64,000 nt of DNA, taken from the NCBI RefSeq assembly GCF_000006405.1, contig NW_003206847.1:787424-851423 (forward strand), read 5' to 3'. Under the pieces are notes generated by a model. It did no database searches and was not told where the DNA came from. It worked only from the letters and a program-made list of their open reading frames with translations. Shown piece by piece: positions 35,713-48,935 of the stretch; the first letter of the stretch is position 1; every line of letters starts with the position of its first letter. This stretch comes from Perkinsus marinus ATCC 50983 (Eukaryota; Perkinsozoa; Perkinsida; Perkinsidae). Both the position numbers and the translations under genes were made by a program.

Positions 35713-37850
35713 GATATTAATTGTTGGAGTTCATCGCGAACTGTGAGCCTATTCTTAGTGGTTGTTTGTATGTTGCACCTCAACTCTACTTCCCTGTATT
35801 GCGATACTCTACCCCAGAATCTGGGGCCCAGATCAACCGACTTGCGTGCTGCGATCAGCCCCTACACTGGGGTACGACGCGCCGTCGAAAGAAGCAGATA
35901 CAGTACGCACCATATAGATACTCAAAATACGTATGCAGAGGTAACTTTTTCAGAAAAAGTTTTTCTCCACAGAAACGACTTTCGAGCTAAAATTTCGAAT
36001 TTGAAGCCCTATCATATAATTATACTTTTTTGCACGTATCTGACCTTGATTTGAACCTGCGCCACCCTTAATTAACACACTCTACAACTATTGATCATCC
36101 AGACATATAATAGGACTACATGGAATGATAGGGTGAATCCTAACAGCACATTACACAGCAGTATTATATAGAAAAAATTATGGAAAACTACAGCAGGCAG
36201 CACTCAATCAATCTTTGCCTGCTGTACTAGTAACCAGTGTTGGAACAGATGTCTGCTTCCCTCAGCCCAATTCGGGAGTTTCCTCATCGTGTAATGTGAA
36301 TTTACACACGATTTAGGGTAAAAGTGTACAGCAAGAATTGCCCAAAGAGATTTCCCAGAATGTCCACACCTTCTCACTGGAGCTGCTCTCCCGTCGGACG
36401 TTGTGTTCGTCGTTGGACACCTATGCTGCAAGGGCTGTGCACCGGGCACTCCCTAACTCAAGTCAAGGCATCTGTTCAGCGCAGTTATTTTACCGTTTCG
36501 AAGTCTGCCATTACCGAACCACACTGGTCCGGAAATGCCTTTGGCAATCTTAGTGAGAGTATCAGCAAACAATGACGCTATGAACACTACATGGCCCGTC
36601 AATATGTGTAACCCGATCGCGCCAACCTGACACTGCTAATCCCACTCAACTAACGGCCATTAGTCTTTCTAACATCCCACTCCGCATCATCACTGTAAAG
36701 CTCAGGGTCTGGACCACCAACGTTAATCGCGCTTCACTATGTCGTAGGCGCCGCCTAGCTGATCTAGTTCCTGAGTGGGAAGCATATGTTACACGGTGCT
36801 CACTGGTCAGGTTAAGCACAACAGGACATTCAGCACTGCTGAATCAGCAGCAACGTGAAGTTGCTTGCTCTCCTCCTGTTCACTCCCAGGTATGTCAGGC
36901 TCCGTTGTAATGCACATGAGTCATGTCCGGTCCCATTCCAACTAACGTGAGCCATGTCCGGCCCCAATCCAACTAACGTGAGCCATGTCCGGCCCCATTC
37001 CAACTAACGTGAGCCATGTCCGGCCCCATTCCAACTAACGTGAGTCATGTCCGGCCCCAATCCAACTAACGTGAGCCATGTCCGGCCCCAATCCAACTAA
37101 CGTGAGTCATTTCCGGCCCCACTCTAACTAACGGGAGCCATGTCCGGCCCCAATCCAACTAACGTGAGTCATGTCCGGCCCCACTCTAACTAACGGGAGC
37201 CATGTCCGGCTCCCTTGTAATGAAGATGAGCGATGTGCGTAAAAAATGAAGCTACAGTCGTGGGTGATAAATATACATTCTCATATTTCTTCTACAGTTC
37301 TCAATAATATGATTCGACTCCAGCAGAATCACCTCCATGTATGCAGTACACTCGCTTGAACCACCTCTTTCTCTTAATTCCTCTCATGTCCTTTCACTCT
37401 GCATTTCGATTTCACGTTGTGCGTGCTTCTGTCTCCCAATGTCGTGCAAATCCTGCACTTAGGTAATTTGTTGTCGAAGATGACTCAACAAAGCGAGTCA
37501 GAAAAAATATTGTTTAAAACCCTCAGCAGGCGGTAAGGTTGATAAAGCGTGATCAACCTCCTCAAGGTTGATGATCGTTTCACTTCTGACTCGTATAATC
37601 TACCATGTCAGACGTGTATAATTATGTTTCCACAAAATGCACCTCAGCATTGTAGGAGCGTAGCGACGGGCCTCCGGCTCATAGTATTGGTATGATCTGT
37701 GTTAGCTAGTGGTATCATCGGTTGAGTTACAGGGATTATTGCGGGCTTTAGCGCAACTTCCATCGTCGGTCGATGCAATCGATATTCATGCAGGTTTATT
37801 TGTCGTTGTTGATAATACCCTTCAAAATTCATTCCTAAAAAGGAAAATAT
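35713..37850. other. Intergenic region with minisatellite
   Basis: Short frames at 35707-36054 and 36204-36575 have no domain character. The notable content is the 31-bp tandem array at 36915-37215. A stem with AAGGTTGAT and ATCAACCT arms lies near 37535-37565. Confidence 0.4.
36915..37215. repeat. 31-bp minisatellite, about 10 units
   Basis: Repeated unit with the core GAGCCATGTCCGGCCCC followed by AATCCAACTAAC. Cores occur every 31 bp from about 36921 to 37201. Variation is restricted to a few positions (GAGCC/GAGTC, AATCC/ATTCC/ACTCT), and the last units alternate in a two-unit pattern. Confidence 0.95.
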
Positions 37851-40800
37851 ATGGATTTCGAAAACTCCTTCATCCTAGGCTATGCCCTGGGAATCTTCGT
37901 CCTGGCATGCGTCTCTATCGGGTTTGCCATTTATCGCATCGTCTACTGTGGGCGTCTCGTCAAGAACCGCCTTTGTGACGACAAGAGATCAGGTCAGCCT
38001 CTTGGGGCTCGTCGACTCACCTTCCACTCCACCGAAGAGGACAAGGAAAAACTGCTGCTCCAATCAGGCTTCAAAACTTCTCTCGTGGGCCAGAGCATAC
38101 TGGTTGGTTGGTTCGCAATGATGATAGCAGCTTTCATAGCGATGGTTGTCTTGGCGACTGTCAGCTACTACTACGACATCTACACCTCTTGGGGTACCGA
38201 CTGGAACGGTATAATGGGGCCTTACATTGTGGTTTTCGCCATCTTCCACATCATAGTAGCGTTCATGATACAATTTTACGATTCTATCAGGACCAAATTC
38301 ATGTTGCCGGAAATTGACCTTGGCGAAGCCACTCACGTATTGATTGAAGAAGAGGTTCCTGAGATGGACGATTCTGATATGCTTGACCCTGGCATGGCGA
38401 AGGAGGAGCGAATTCCGAAAGTCTTCCTGAACCTCATTAACGCTTGGCGCGGTTTGGTTTTGCGATACAAGCAGGCCTCACGCAAGACGTTGATAAAGAT
38501 TCAAAATGAGGACGGTGATAGGACTATAGAATACACTTGTGTACGTTACTACTATGATGGAGGATCAGATCGATTCCGACCAGTTGGCCGCGATGAGAAT
38601 GTGTCCGTTGCCGAAGCAGTGAATTTGGTGAACGCCGGGGGATTGTCTGAGCCCCAGGCGGATTCTACTAGGAGGGTCGTGGGCACGAACGAGATCCGTG
38701 TCAGGGTCCCCGGGATATTTGAGAGTTTAATCACTGAATTCAGCAGTCTGTTCTACGTGGTTCAGAGCATGGGCTCGTGGACGTACCTCGGGTATAGCGG
38801 GTGGAACGTTGGTTTGGTGTGGTTACTCATGATGATCGTCACTGGTTGCATCAAGGCACTCTTCATCGTGCGGAAAAGTCAGAAGAAAATCTCCAGGTTG
38901 GCTCAGCATAGTGCCGATGTGAAAGTGCTGCGAAACTCTTGTTGGGTAGTGGTGGACTCAAAGGAGGTCGTCCTTGGTGATATCATCATGATCGAGGAGC
39001 AGGAGAATCTGCCTTGTGATGGATACGTCGTGGGCGGTACGGTGGTTGTGAACGAGTCCATGCTCACTGGCGAGCCTCTGCCGGTCCAGAAGGTTGCTGC
39101 TGAGAAATATGACGGAGCGAAGTTTGCTGCTAAGAATATGGTTTATGCAGGTGATTATCCGGGATGAAGGTATTTCCCATAAGTATAAATTGATCATGTG
39201 AATTCGATTTTCTTATGTCGAGTCCCCGAGGCCGACGAGTCTTGATGTGGTATTTTGAGGCCTGCTCAGGTACCCTTTGCATGCAGTCGACAGGGCCACA
39301 CCTGGGTCATGCTGTGATGGTGGTCACGGCGGTTGGCGGGCTCACAAGCAAAGGCCAACTGGTCCGGATGGTCATGTTCCCTCAGTCAGTGAGGTAATAC
39401 GGCTCGTACTGATCATTGCTCGCTCGTAGGTGTTGTTTCTTAGGTTCAAGTACCATGACCAATTACCGATCGTATATGGTATCATGTTCGCCTATGCTAT
39501 ATTGTTGTCTATACTCTACTTCGTCCTTACTGATATGGGAGATTGGATTGTTACTATATTGCAAGTGTTGGTTACAGTACTACAATCGCTGAATCCTATG
39601 CTACCAGTAGCGATGGTTATGGGTCAAACAGTAGCTGCCAAACGTTTACGTAATCATCATAAAATATTCTGCCTTCAACCTGAGAGGATACCAGTAGCCG
39701 GTAAGATCTCTATTATGGTATTCGATAAGACCGGCACTATCACTAAGGACGGGATGGAACTGTCCGGAGCCGTACCAGTGGAGAACGGCGTTTTCAGTGA
39801 ACGCGTAGATCTTAGCTCGACCACTGAGAGTGCCAAGCTATGTGGTTCTATGACGGTGAGTGATAAGGTAGCCCAGTCCCCCCTACTACTGCAGTATGGC
39901 CTGGCAGCGTGTCATACAGTGACGTCTCTGAGGGACGGTCAACTGGTTGGCAATCAGGTAGAGGTCGCCATGGTTAAAGCCTCGGGTTGGTCACTCCCGG
40001 CTGTTGGTAGTGCTGATATGCTCTTCTCGTCTCCTGATGGTTCGTCTCAATTGAGGATGGTTCGCCAGCTTGAATTCGAACACACCCGTATGACCAGTGG
40101 ATGCGTCGTTAGAGACGGGAAGGGGGACCTTATTGTTATTGTGAAGGGCTCTTATGAGAAGGTCCAGGCTGAATGCGATGATGGTGCAGTCCCTGGCGAC
40201 TATGTTGATGTTTGTGAGAGGCTGTCCTCGGGTAACTTCTATGTACTCGGTATGGGCTCTAAGGTACTCGATCCGAAACTGGCTGATGATGATGTGTTGA
40301 AGATGACCAGAGACGAGTTGGAGGCGGGACTGTCACTTGTCGGTCTGCTGCTCTTCAAAAATGAGGTTAAGCCGGATAGTGCATTGGCTATCAGTATGCT
40401 ACGGGAAGGGGATATCCGCAGTGTGGTGTGTACCGGTGATAATCCATTGACTGCCATTGGTATATCTAAGGAGGTTGGTATAATAGATGATACCAAGCCC
40501 GTATTACTTGCTCATATCGTTACCAAGGATAAAGGAGGATCATCTCTGGTGTGGTCTGATCCCGAGTCAGGTGACGAGATGACTCCAGTGAAAGGAGTCC
40601 ATCAGTTAGTGGTAACCCGTGGGGCGTGGAGGTATCTCTACTATGAGGAACCTGATGAGTTGGAGAAGTATTGGTATGATATACTAGTTTACGCTCGGAT
40701 GAAACCGTCTGATAAAGTATCGGTCGTTAAATGGTATCAATCACATAAATTGGTAGTTGGCATGTGTGGTGATGGTGGTAACGATTGTGGTGCCTTACGT

Positions 40801-41898
40801 GCCGCCCATGCTGCAATGGCATTATCCCAGGCTGAGGCGTCAATGGTGTCACCCTTCAGCTCATGCCGTGATGGTTGTAGCCTCATTACTGTAGTGGACC
40901 TTATACGTGAAGGTAGGGCTTGTCTAGCTACTAACCTGGCTACTTACTCCTACTACATCGTATATGCTTTTGTGCTCACCGGTGTGAGAATCTCTGGTAC
41001 CATCATCGGCAATAACAACCTTGGCGAGTGGGTCTATCTTATGACCGATCTTCTCCTCGGTGTCGGGATGGTGTGGACGATGACCCTGTCCGGTCCCACG
41101 AAGAAATTGGCTGCCTATCGGCCCACAGCGTCACTGCTTGGCTGGAGGACCATATTGTCATGTGCCGTCCCCATCGTGTGCTCTTACCTCTGCCAAATTA
41201 TAGCGTATGCTATCCTCTGGTCGCCCAAGAACGCAGATTGGTATTACTATGTCAATACTCTGGATTTAAACATTCAGGCTAAGGACTGGACTAAGAAAGG
41301 CGACAACTACGACTCAGCTGTTCAGGTGTTCGTCCTGCTTGTCATTTTGGTCACACACTGCTATACTGCTTCCTATGGAGGGGCCTTCCGCTGCAACATC
41401 TTACGTAACTGGAGCTTGAATATATTCTACCTGGCATTTACTGCACTGAGCTTTGCCCTCCTCTGGGTGGACCCGTGTGATTTGTCTTGTGTATATCGCG
41501 TTAGCTGCGACAGTGGGGCTTCTCTAGCCACTGGTGAGATCCCGTTCGTGAGCCAGTTTTCAGTAGGCAACATCGGTGGATGCTTCTTGGGTACGCAGAT
41601 TCATCGCTATCAACTGCTCGGCTTTCCCAACTGGACCCCCGACTCGAGTGACGAGTGCATGCCTCCACAGGCAGCTCTCGATTTGCTACCCTATGATAGC
41701 CCGGAAATCTCGACGCTCGGATATGATGGTCCGAATAACGTATTCTCCACAGGCTACAGAATTGATGACACCATTATATTGGGTTCGGCCGTTGTCTTCC
41801 TCCATCTCTTTGTCAAGGTTGGTTTGCTTGGCCCAGTTGCCGGCATAATTCGCCGTTGGCAAGGGTCCAGGAAGGCTTCAGCTCATCCTCTTCCCTAG
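37851..41898 (+). CDS. P5B-type P-type ATPase (ATP13A2/3-like), array copy 1
   Basis: Three exons (37851-39150, 39270-39393, 39444-41898) join in exact phase into 1292 residues. P5B ATPases are endolysosomal; characterised members export polyamines. There is an N-terminal hydrophobic helix (about residues 8-30), two further helices before residue 150, then the M1/M2 pair. The A-domain has CDGYVVGGTVVVNESMLTGE. The P5B hallmark is IFCLQPERIPVAGKISIMVF preceding DKTGTITKDGMEL (phosphorylated Asp). Later come VVCTGDNPLTAIGIS, MCGDGGNDCGAL and EASMVSPFSS, then about six C-terminal helices. The M4 motif, PPALP in known P5B pumps, reads NPMLP here, so substrate handling may differ. Copies 2 and 3 follow in tandem with the same intron positions. 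Confidence 0.93.
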
Positions 41899-42949
41899 CT
41901 GGATCCTTTCGCCTCGCTTGAATCCACAGTGTGGTGATTGCACTGTATGGAATTCGGTGGTTGTAGGATACAACACTGGTCAGTAGTAGTAGCTTATACT
42001 ACTGTGGTCTTATTTCTGTGTTTCTTCCTATCTGAAGTCGCTTCTTGCTCAATTGCACGTTCGACAAGCTTTTGCCTTCGCGCGCCGCATAATTGACGAA
42101 GGGTCAATTCCGGCACCCATTATGATGTTAACGGCTGGCTAGAGCCTGTCCCTCGTTGCCTAAACAGCTACTGCCATAGTTGTCACGAGTGCTGTTTGTT
42201 CATCATCAGTTTCTCGTTCTACTGCTTCAACTGTAGTTTATCACTTACTATCAGAATAAGGCACCATACCTTCGTCTCTTTCCGTTGCATGTATCTCTTG
42301 TGTTCTGCAGTCCTCAATTTCCTCGCCGGAAAAGGGTCTCCGAATTGCCGTATGTCCCACAGCAGCTCAGGTTGATTCTCTGTCCCATGTTTCTTTCCCG
42401 GGCGAGCGACTAGTCTCACCGTGCGGATCTCGTGCATTCGCCGGACCCTTCTGGTAAGTTACTCAGTAAAAGTGATAACCTATTCCGTCTGATTTTGTTA
42501 TTATTATCGCTGATTCAGCACGCCTTGTATTATCCCTATGAAAACTCCAATTTTATGAACATATCCAGTTGTATTATATCCCCTCCAATTCCATGGTATG
42601 TATCCGAGTCATGTGGTGTATGTCCCTACCTGATGGAGTCTTCATCGGATGGGAGCATCCACCATGTTATGGGGTTCCTATCATGGGGCATGCTCCACTG
42701 TCAGTTGCAGTCTGCCACACGTACGTCTATTACACGTCAATAGCAAAAGCAGTCTGCATTGCTATTGACGTGTTATACCTACGGCTCATGACATCGAAGA
42801 AGTCGACGAATGGTCTGCAGACGTTCACTCACGAGTCCATATTCTCTATCCGGAGGCAATGTGGACCTCATTATATATTCTTCAGGTTTCGGTCGGAGAA
42901 TCCGGTGGTCGCGGATAATTCTCTGTAGCCGATAGTCGGCGCACATTGA
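41899..42949. other. Intergenic between ATPase copies 1 and 2, left part
   Basis: No gene resolved. Frames near 42432-42928 look like chance openings. A perfect hairpin lies at 42732-42773. Confidence 0.35.
42732..42773. repeat. Perfect 15-bp inverted repeat
   Basis: Arms ACACGTCAATAGCAA (42732-42746) and TTGCTATTGACGTGT (42759-42773) are exact reverse complements, separated by 12 nt. No T-run follows, and the context is intergenic. Confidence 0.9.
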
Positions 42950-43993
42950 ATGTGCCACATTCCGAAGTTAGTTGCTTCAAGCAACTTGCTTGTGGTTTTG
43001 GTTACCATGGGGAAGTTGCCCACGAAACGAGGATGTATCTGGCATGTCAGCACGGTTTCGCATATCGATAATGGTGCTCGAACCACTGTAAAAGCGTTCA
43101 ATGATGCCCAGGAGATTCCTGGCAGAATTATGTCACGCGAAGAGTGGTGGAGATCATCGATTCAGATGTGAATAACCGCAATCGCTTTGCGCGTTAGGTG
43201 CCGGCGTAGAGAGCCAACGGCTACGACGATGGCTGCTTAATGGCGGTCTTAGCGGCTTGAATAGCAGGAGATGAGAATGACAAGTTAATCTCGTGAACAA
43301 AGCGAATTTTCAAGAAGAGACAGAGAAGGTGTTTGGCTTCGACGGCGATCTCTACTCTGGCGTAGTAGTGAGTATCATTGAGTATGCAATCGTCGGGTCG
43401 CTAGACAATGGCTTGAAGCTGGTCTGACCGAGTTTTAGCGTGTTAATCTCTGTTTTTTTCGTGAGATAGTAGGAGAGTTCGAACCGTACACCGTTCCGTC
43501 CCCATGGAGGTTGACGAGAATTTACGATACCCGGAGTGCGGTGTTGTAAGGGAGCTGTCCTTTTATGGGGTGCCATGGACGCCTCTTCTCGAGATGGAAC
43601 ACCTCACAACCTGCAGCATCTTAAACATGGTTCCTACTCGTGTAACTTCATCCGTTCTCGACGGATTTCTTGGTGGTGATCTATCAATTATAGGTTGCCG
43701 TCCGCTCAATTGCCGGAGTGCTCCGGTTCGAGTCTTGTGTTCTGATCAGATCAAAGTCAGCGTGGTTATTTTGTCCGTTCGAGGGGTTGCCCATCGTGTA
43801 CGGCCGGGTTTTCACGCCCTATGGCGAACTCCATCGGTTGAGCTTTGATGGTGAAGCCAAAATCCCAAATCTAGATTTGAAATTCGTATTTCACACGAAG
43901 TATCTGGCTGAGATATTGTATACAGCGACTCAGCGTGGTGCCTGCCACGGTTGGCTTCTCAGATACTCATGCGTGGTCTCACTCATCCTATGA
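42950..43993 (+). CDS. Hypothetical protein, several exons
   Basis: A series of plus-strand open stretches separated by splice-like sites reads as protein: KANFQEETEKVFGFDGDLYS near 43300, LRYPECGVVRELSFYGVPWT near 43520, and a last one with GLPIVYGRVFTPYGELHRLS, then NLDLKFVFHTKYLAEILYTA and stop 43993. Exon joins were not fully worked out. It lies between ATPase copies 1 and 2, and no counterpart was noticed between copies 2 and 3. I do not recognise a family. Confidence 0.4.
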
Positions 43994-44194
43994 CCTTCCC
44001 CACTTATGCGGGTGTTCGAAGCCTGTCTAGGGATGATCGTCGACGACGCATCGACTCGAAGCGTGCATTGAGTCCATGTTGCAAACGCTCTTTCTTTTTT
44101 CGACCGAATTGGGTTCAGTTCGGAACAAGATTGATGCTGTGAGCCCTTGCCGTTCAGTCATATCCTTTGAGAAGGTGTCGTCTGCCATCCTCAC

Positions 44195-47100
44195 ATGAGT
44201 TTTCCAGCCATCTTCCTAGTCTGCTGGGCAGCGGCCCTCAGCTGTCTTACACTCGTCACTATAAGTTTTTGGTTGTACCGCCGGCAGCTACCCGGGTCGA
44301 TTACCATCGACACCCCATCGGCTAAGAATGGGCTCTCTCAAGCTCGTAAGCTTCCATTCGTGTCTGCAGATGGCTTAGCTGGGAGGTCCCTCGTACAAAC
44401 TGGTTATTCTATGTCTTTGGCGGGAGAAGTGACCCGGGTAGGATGGCTGGCAGTAATGATCGTAGCATTTGTGGTGATGGCGCTGTTGGCACCAGTGAGC
44501 TACTTTCCTTCCTTCTATGCTGCCATGGGAACAGACTGGAACGGCATCATGGGACCTTTTCTTTTCGCATTCGTCCTATTTCACGCATCGGCCGCATTCT
44601 TCATTAGTTTTTATGATGCTATACGTGCTTGGTTCATGGTGCCTGAAGTGTCTCTGGCGACCGCTAGTTACATACTGATTGAGGAGGAGATCCCGGCTCT
44701 GGATGAGATCGTCGTGACCGATCCTGGCGAGACGCCTGAAGAACCTCTGCCTAGTTGGTCTCGTCGAGTCATGAAGAAATGGCGACGCATAATAGGGCGA
44801 TTCAGAACAGCATCCCAGAAAAGTATCATACCCGTTGAGCTCACTGATGATGGCGACCGATTTATCGAGTATACATGTATGCGTTATGTATACGATGAAA
44901 AGAAAGATAGGTTTTGTCCTGCGGCGGACTCTACTGATATCACACCGGCGGAATCAGAAAGACTGCTAGCCCTTGGTGGATTAGACCAGACCGAAGCTAT
45001 CAGGAGGCGAGCCTTTATCGGTCCTAATGAGATTGTTGTAGACGTACCACCGATATTCAAATCTCTGGTTACTGAGTTCAGCAGTCTCTTTTATGTGATC
45101 CAGAGTATGGGCTCGTGGACCTACCTTGGCTATAGCGGTTGGAATATAGGTCTCATATGGTTTCTTATGATGATCATCACTGGTTGTGTAAAGGCACTTT
45201 TTATCGTCCGAAGAGGTCAGAAGAAAGTGGCGGAACTTGCTCATCATTCCACTGACGTCTCGGTCTTGAGGAACTACGAGTGGTCGGTTATACCATCGTC
45301 TGATGTCGCCCTCGGTGACATCATGGAAGTGGACGACGCAGAGATCCCGTGCGATGGGCATATCTTACTTGGGGCTGCTGTTGTTAACGAGTCTATGCTC
45401 ACTGGAGAGCCGATGCCTGTACAAAAAATTGCCATGGATTCGTCTGGCAGTGGCGACACTTCCTTCACATCGAAGAGTTTGATCCATGCAGGTAGTTATC
45501 GGGTTGGTGGTGAATCATGTTGGAGGCAGGGCGGGATAGGTCTCCCCTTATAGTGAGCTAGATAGGCCTGAAACTTCTATGAGGGATATTGGCTCACATA
45601 GTCATCACTGGTATGACTTACATAATTCGAAGTGGTCAGGTACGCTTTGTATGGAGTCTACTGGCCCACATGGGAAGGCTGTGATGATCGTCACGGCTGT
45701 TGGGGGCTCAACAACTAAGGGAAAGCTCATCAGGATGGTCATGTTCCCCCAATCAGTGAGGTAATATTAGAAGTTTTCTGTATAGCGTTCTCACACGTGA
45801 AGTTGATGATCTATATCAGCCCAAATTTTTGAAAGCCCAACTTACGAAACGGGGCTGACGAAACGCTGACTGAATTTCTGTCGGTACTTAGCCCCGTGCA
45901 ATCTGTGATACAGGTTCAAATACCACGACCAACTGCCAATAGTCTATGGCATCATGTTTGCCTACGCGATGCTTATATCAATTCTCTATTTGGCTCTCAC
46001 CCATATAGGCGATTGGATGGTTACGGTGCTGCAGATTTTCCTAGTCCTGCTGCAATCGCTGAATCCTATGCTACCAGTAGCGATGGTTATGGGTCAAACA
46101 GTAGCTGCCAAACGTTTACGTAATCATCATAAAATATTCTGCCTTCAACCTGAGAGGATACCAGTAGCCGGTAAGATCTCTATTATGGTATTCGATAAGA
46201 CCGGCACTATCACTAAGGACGGGATGGAACTGTCTGGGGTGATCCCTGTCCGGAGAGGCAGTTTTGACAACCGTGTCGATTTCGGTAATCACTCCGCGAG
46301 CAGACTTCCTACAAACGTTATTCATGGTTTGGCTGCATGTCACACAGTCAGACGACTCCGCGATAATCGTCTTGTCGGCAACCAGGTTGAGATAGCAATG
46401 CTCGAGAAATGTGGGTGGTCTCTCTCTGTCGGAGGGGATAATACCTTTGTCACTTCACCTGATGGCAGTAGCGTACTTGAAGTCCTCAGGCTGCTGCCTT
46501 TTGATCATGTTCGGATGACCAGTGGTTGTGTGGTTCGCGAGCGTGATACTGGACGTGTCCAGGTGTTGGTGAAGGGATCGTATGAGCGTATGGGAGAGTT
46601 ATGTCACGTCGTACCGGCAGACTATTCGGAACTGACTGACACGTTTGCGGCATCGAATATGTATGTACTGGCATTGGGTGTGCGGGAGATCGGGGCTGAT
46701 ATGGTGGAGGAGGTGTTGACTATGAGTAGGACAGAGATTGAGAACTCGTTGACATTGCTGGCCCTGCTGCTCTTCAAAAATGAGGTTAAGCCGGATAGTG
46801 CATTGGCTATCAGTATGCTACGGGAAGGGGATATTCGCAGTGTGGTGTGTACCGGTGATAATCCATTGACTGCCATTGGTATATCTAAGGAGGTTGGTAT
46901 AATAGATGATACCAAACCCGTATTACTTGCTCATATCGTTACCAATGATAAAGGAGGATCATCTCTGGTGTGGTCTGATCCCGAGTCAGGTGACGAGATG
47001 ACGCCAGTGAAAGGAGTCCATCAGTTAGTGGTAACCCGTGGGGCGTGGAGGTATCTCTACTATGAGCAACCTGACGAGTTGGAGGAGTATTGGTACGATA

Positions 47101-48300
47101 TACTGGTGTACGCTCGGATGAAACCGTCTGATAAAGTATCGGTCGTTAAATGGTATCAATCACATAAATTGGTAGTTGGCATGTGTGGTGATGGTGGTAA
47201 CGATTGTGGTGCCTTACGTGCCGCCCATGCTGCAATGGCATTATCCCAGGCTGAGGCCTCAATGGTGTCACCCTTCAGCTCATGCCGTGATGGTTGTAGC
47301 CTCATTACTGTAGTGGACCTTATACGTGAAGGTAGGGCATGTCTAGCTACTAACCTGGCTACTTACTCCTACTACATCGTATATGCTCTCATACTCACCC
47401 TTGGGCGCCTCTTCATCACTATCATTGGTAACTTCAACATCGGTGAGTGGATTTTCATAATGACCGATATCCTACTTGGTGTATTCATGGTATGGACGGC
47501 GACGCTGTCGGGACCAGCCCGCCGTCTAGCCAAGTTCCGACCAACCGCTTCGCTACTGGGCTGGCGTACCATTCTGTCCTGTGTGGTACCTGCCTGTATC
47601 GCCATTGGGGCGCTCGTAATCTCGTATGCAGTCCTGTGGTCGCCATTAAATACCCAGTGGTACCTCAAGAGTTGACACGCTCGACCTGAAAGTGCCTCCG
47701 CAAGACTGGATGAAAAAGGGTGATAACTACGATACAGCAGTGCTCGTTTTTGTAATGTTCACTGTATTGGTTAACCATGTCTTCACGGCTACGTACGGAG
47801 GTGCCTTCCGCTTCGCCGTTCTGCGTAACTGGAGTGTTATCATATTTTACGCCTGTTTCATGGTTCTAACTTTTGCTCTACTCTGGGTTGATCCTTGTGA
47901 TCTGTCCTGCGTCTACCGTGTCAGTTGTGACAGCGGCTCGTCACTCGCTACGGGATCGATACCGTTTGTCAGCCAATTCTCAGTTGGAAACATTGGTGGA
48001 TGCTTCCTGGGTCCTCAAGTACATCGCTATCAGCAGCTAGGATACGCAAATTGGGTTCCATCACCAGAACATAGCTGTCTACCGCCTCAAGAAGCATTGG
48101 CGACCTTGCCCTATGACAGCCCGGAAATATCGGCTCTCGGTTACGATGGGCCAAATAACGCCTTTTCAACTGTCTATAGAATTTTCTTGACGGTACTACT
48201 CGCCGTAACGGTCTTGCTGATGCACCTATTCGTGAAAGTGGGGCTTTTAGGACCCGGTGCTGCCTTCTTCCGTTCAAGGGCTCGTCTCGCCAAGACCTAG
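44195..48300 (+). pseudogene. P5B-type P-type ATPase, array copy 2, with +1 frameshift
   Basis: Exons 44195-45491, 45640-45760 and 45914-48300 have the same intron positions and phases as copies 1 and 3. The frame carries all hallmarks: SMLTGEPMPVQK, the IFCLQPERIPVAGK block, DKTGT, CTGDNPLTAIG and GDGGNDCGAL. At about 47664-47669 there is one extra base relative to copy 3 (TACCTCAAGAGTTGAC against TACTACAGAGTTAAC). It causes a stop at 47673-47675, about 200 residues before the normal end. The remaining frame (47692-48300) is intact and conserved to the usual C-terminus, so the lesion is recent, is an assembly error, or is bypassed. A truncated product would lack the last four or so membrane helices. 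Upstream ATG context matches copy 3. Confidence 0.85.
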
Positions 48301-48935
48301 GCACCTTTGTGTACTGAAGTTGTTCTCACAGGATTATGTGTCATGTACGGGCGGGCTTGACTGACGTGAAGAGTCTTCTGTCATGGTTCTCGAGGACTGC
48401 ATTGCATCAAGTCAACTCTAATGAATTCGCCATATCGCAGTATAATATTGCCAAATTTTATGCTCCTTCAACCGTTCTGACGCTTCACTGTTATACAGGC
48501 TCCATCTGCCACATTTCTCAGCTGCACAATATGGTGTTTTCGCCGAGTCGAGAAACTTTTGGGGAGTCAATAATCGTTCGATTGATGAGGCTTTTCTGGA
48601 CTAGGATATTCGACAGAGCCGGAGTTCTAGGATACTTAGGGTCCGATATAGTCTCAACGGTATGTCACACTCTTGTCCGTACATTCCAGCTCCGCTAGAT
48701 GTGAGCTATGTTGCAGGATATGATTCTTCGAGAGTGCATTATCGGCACTTCGGCGACGCGGTGCTTATTACTTCACACTCTAGTCCGCAGAGTCCCAATT
48801 GGAGTTCAAGTCGGTCACCAAGATCGGCGACCGAGTTCTTAGGAACCCTGCATCTATCATTCAGGAGCAAGGTGACAGGAGTCCTGTCACAGGAGCCTCC
48901 AAGGTCTACTATACCTGGGGGCAGATCTGCCATCT
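48301..48935. other. 3' flank of ATPase copy 2, duplicated after copy 3
   Basis: Non-coding; the first part (to about 48740) is clearly related to 55302-55760, for example GTGTACTGAAGTT shortly after the stop and CAGCTGCACAATATGG further on. It is part of the duplicated unit. Confidence 0.7.

Noticed and set aside
39430-41898. Start of ATPase copy 1 exon 3 at the ATG at 39430
   Set aside because: The ATG is inside intron 2; the phase and protein alignment with copies 2 and 3 place the exon start at 39444.
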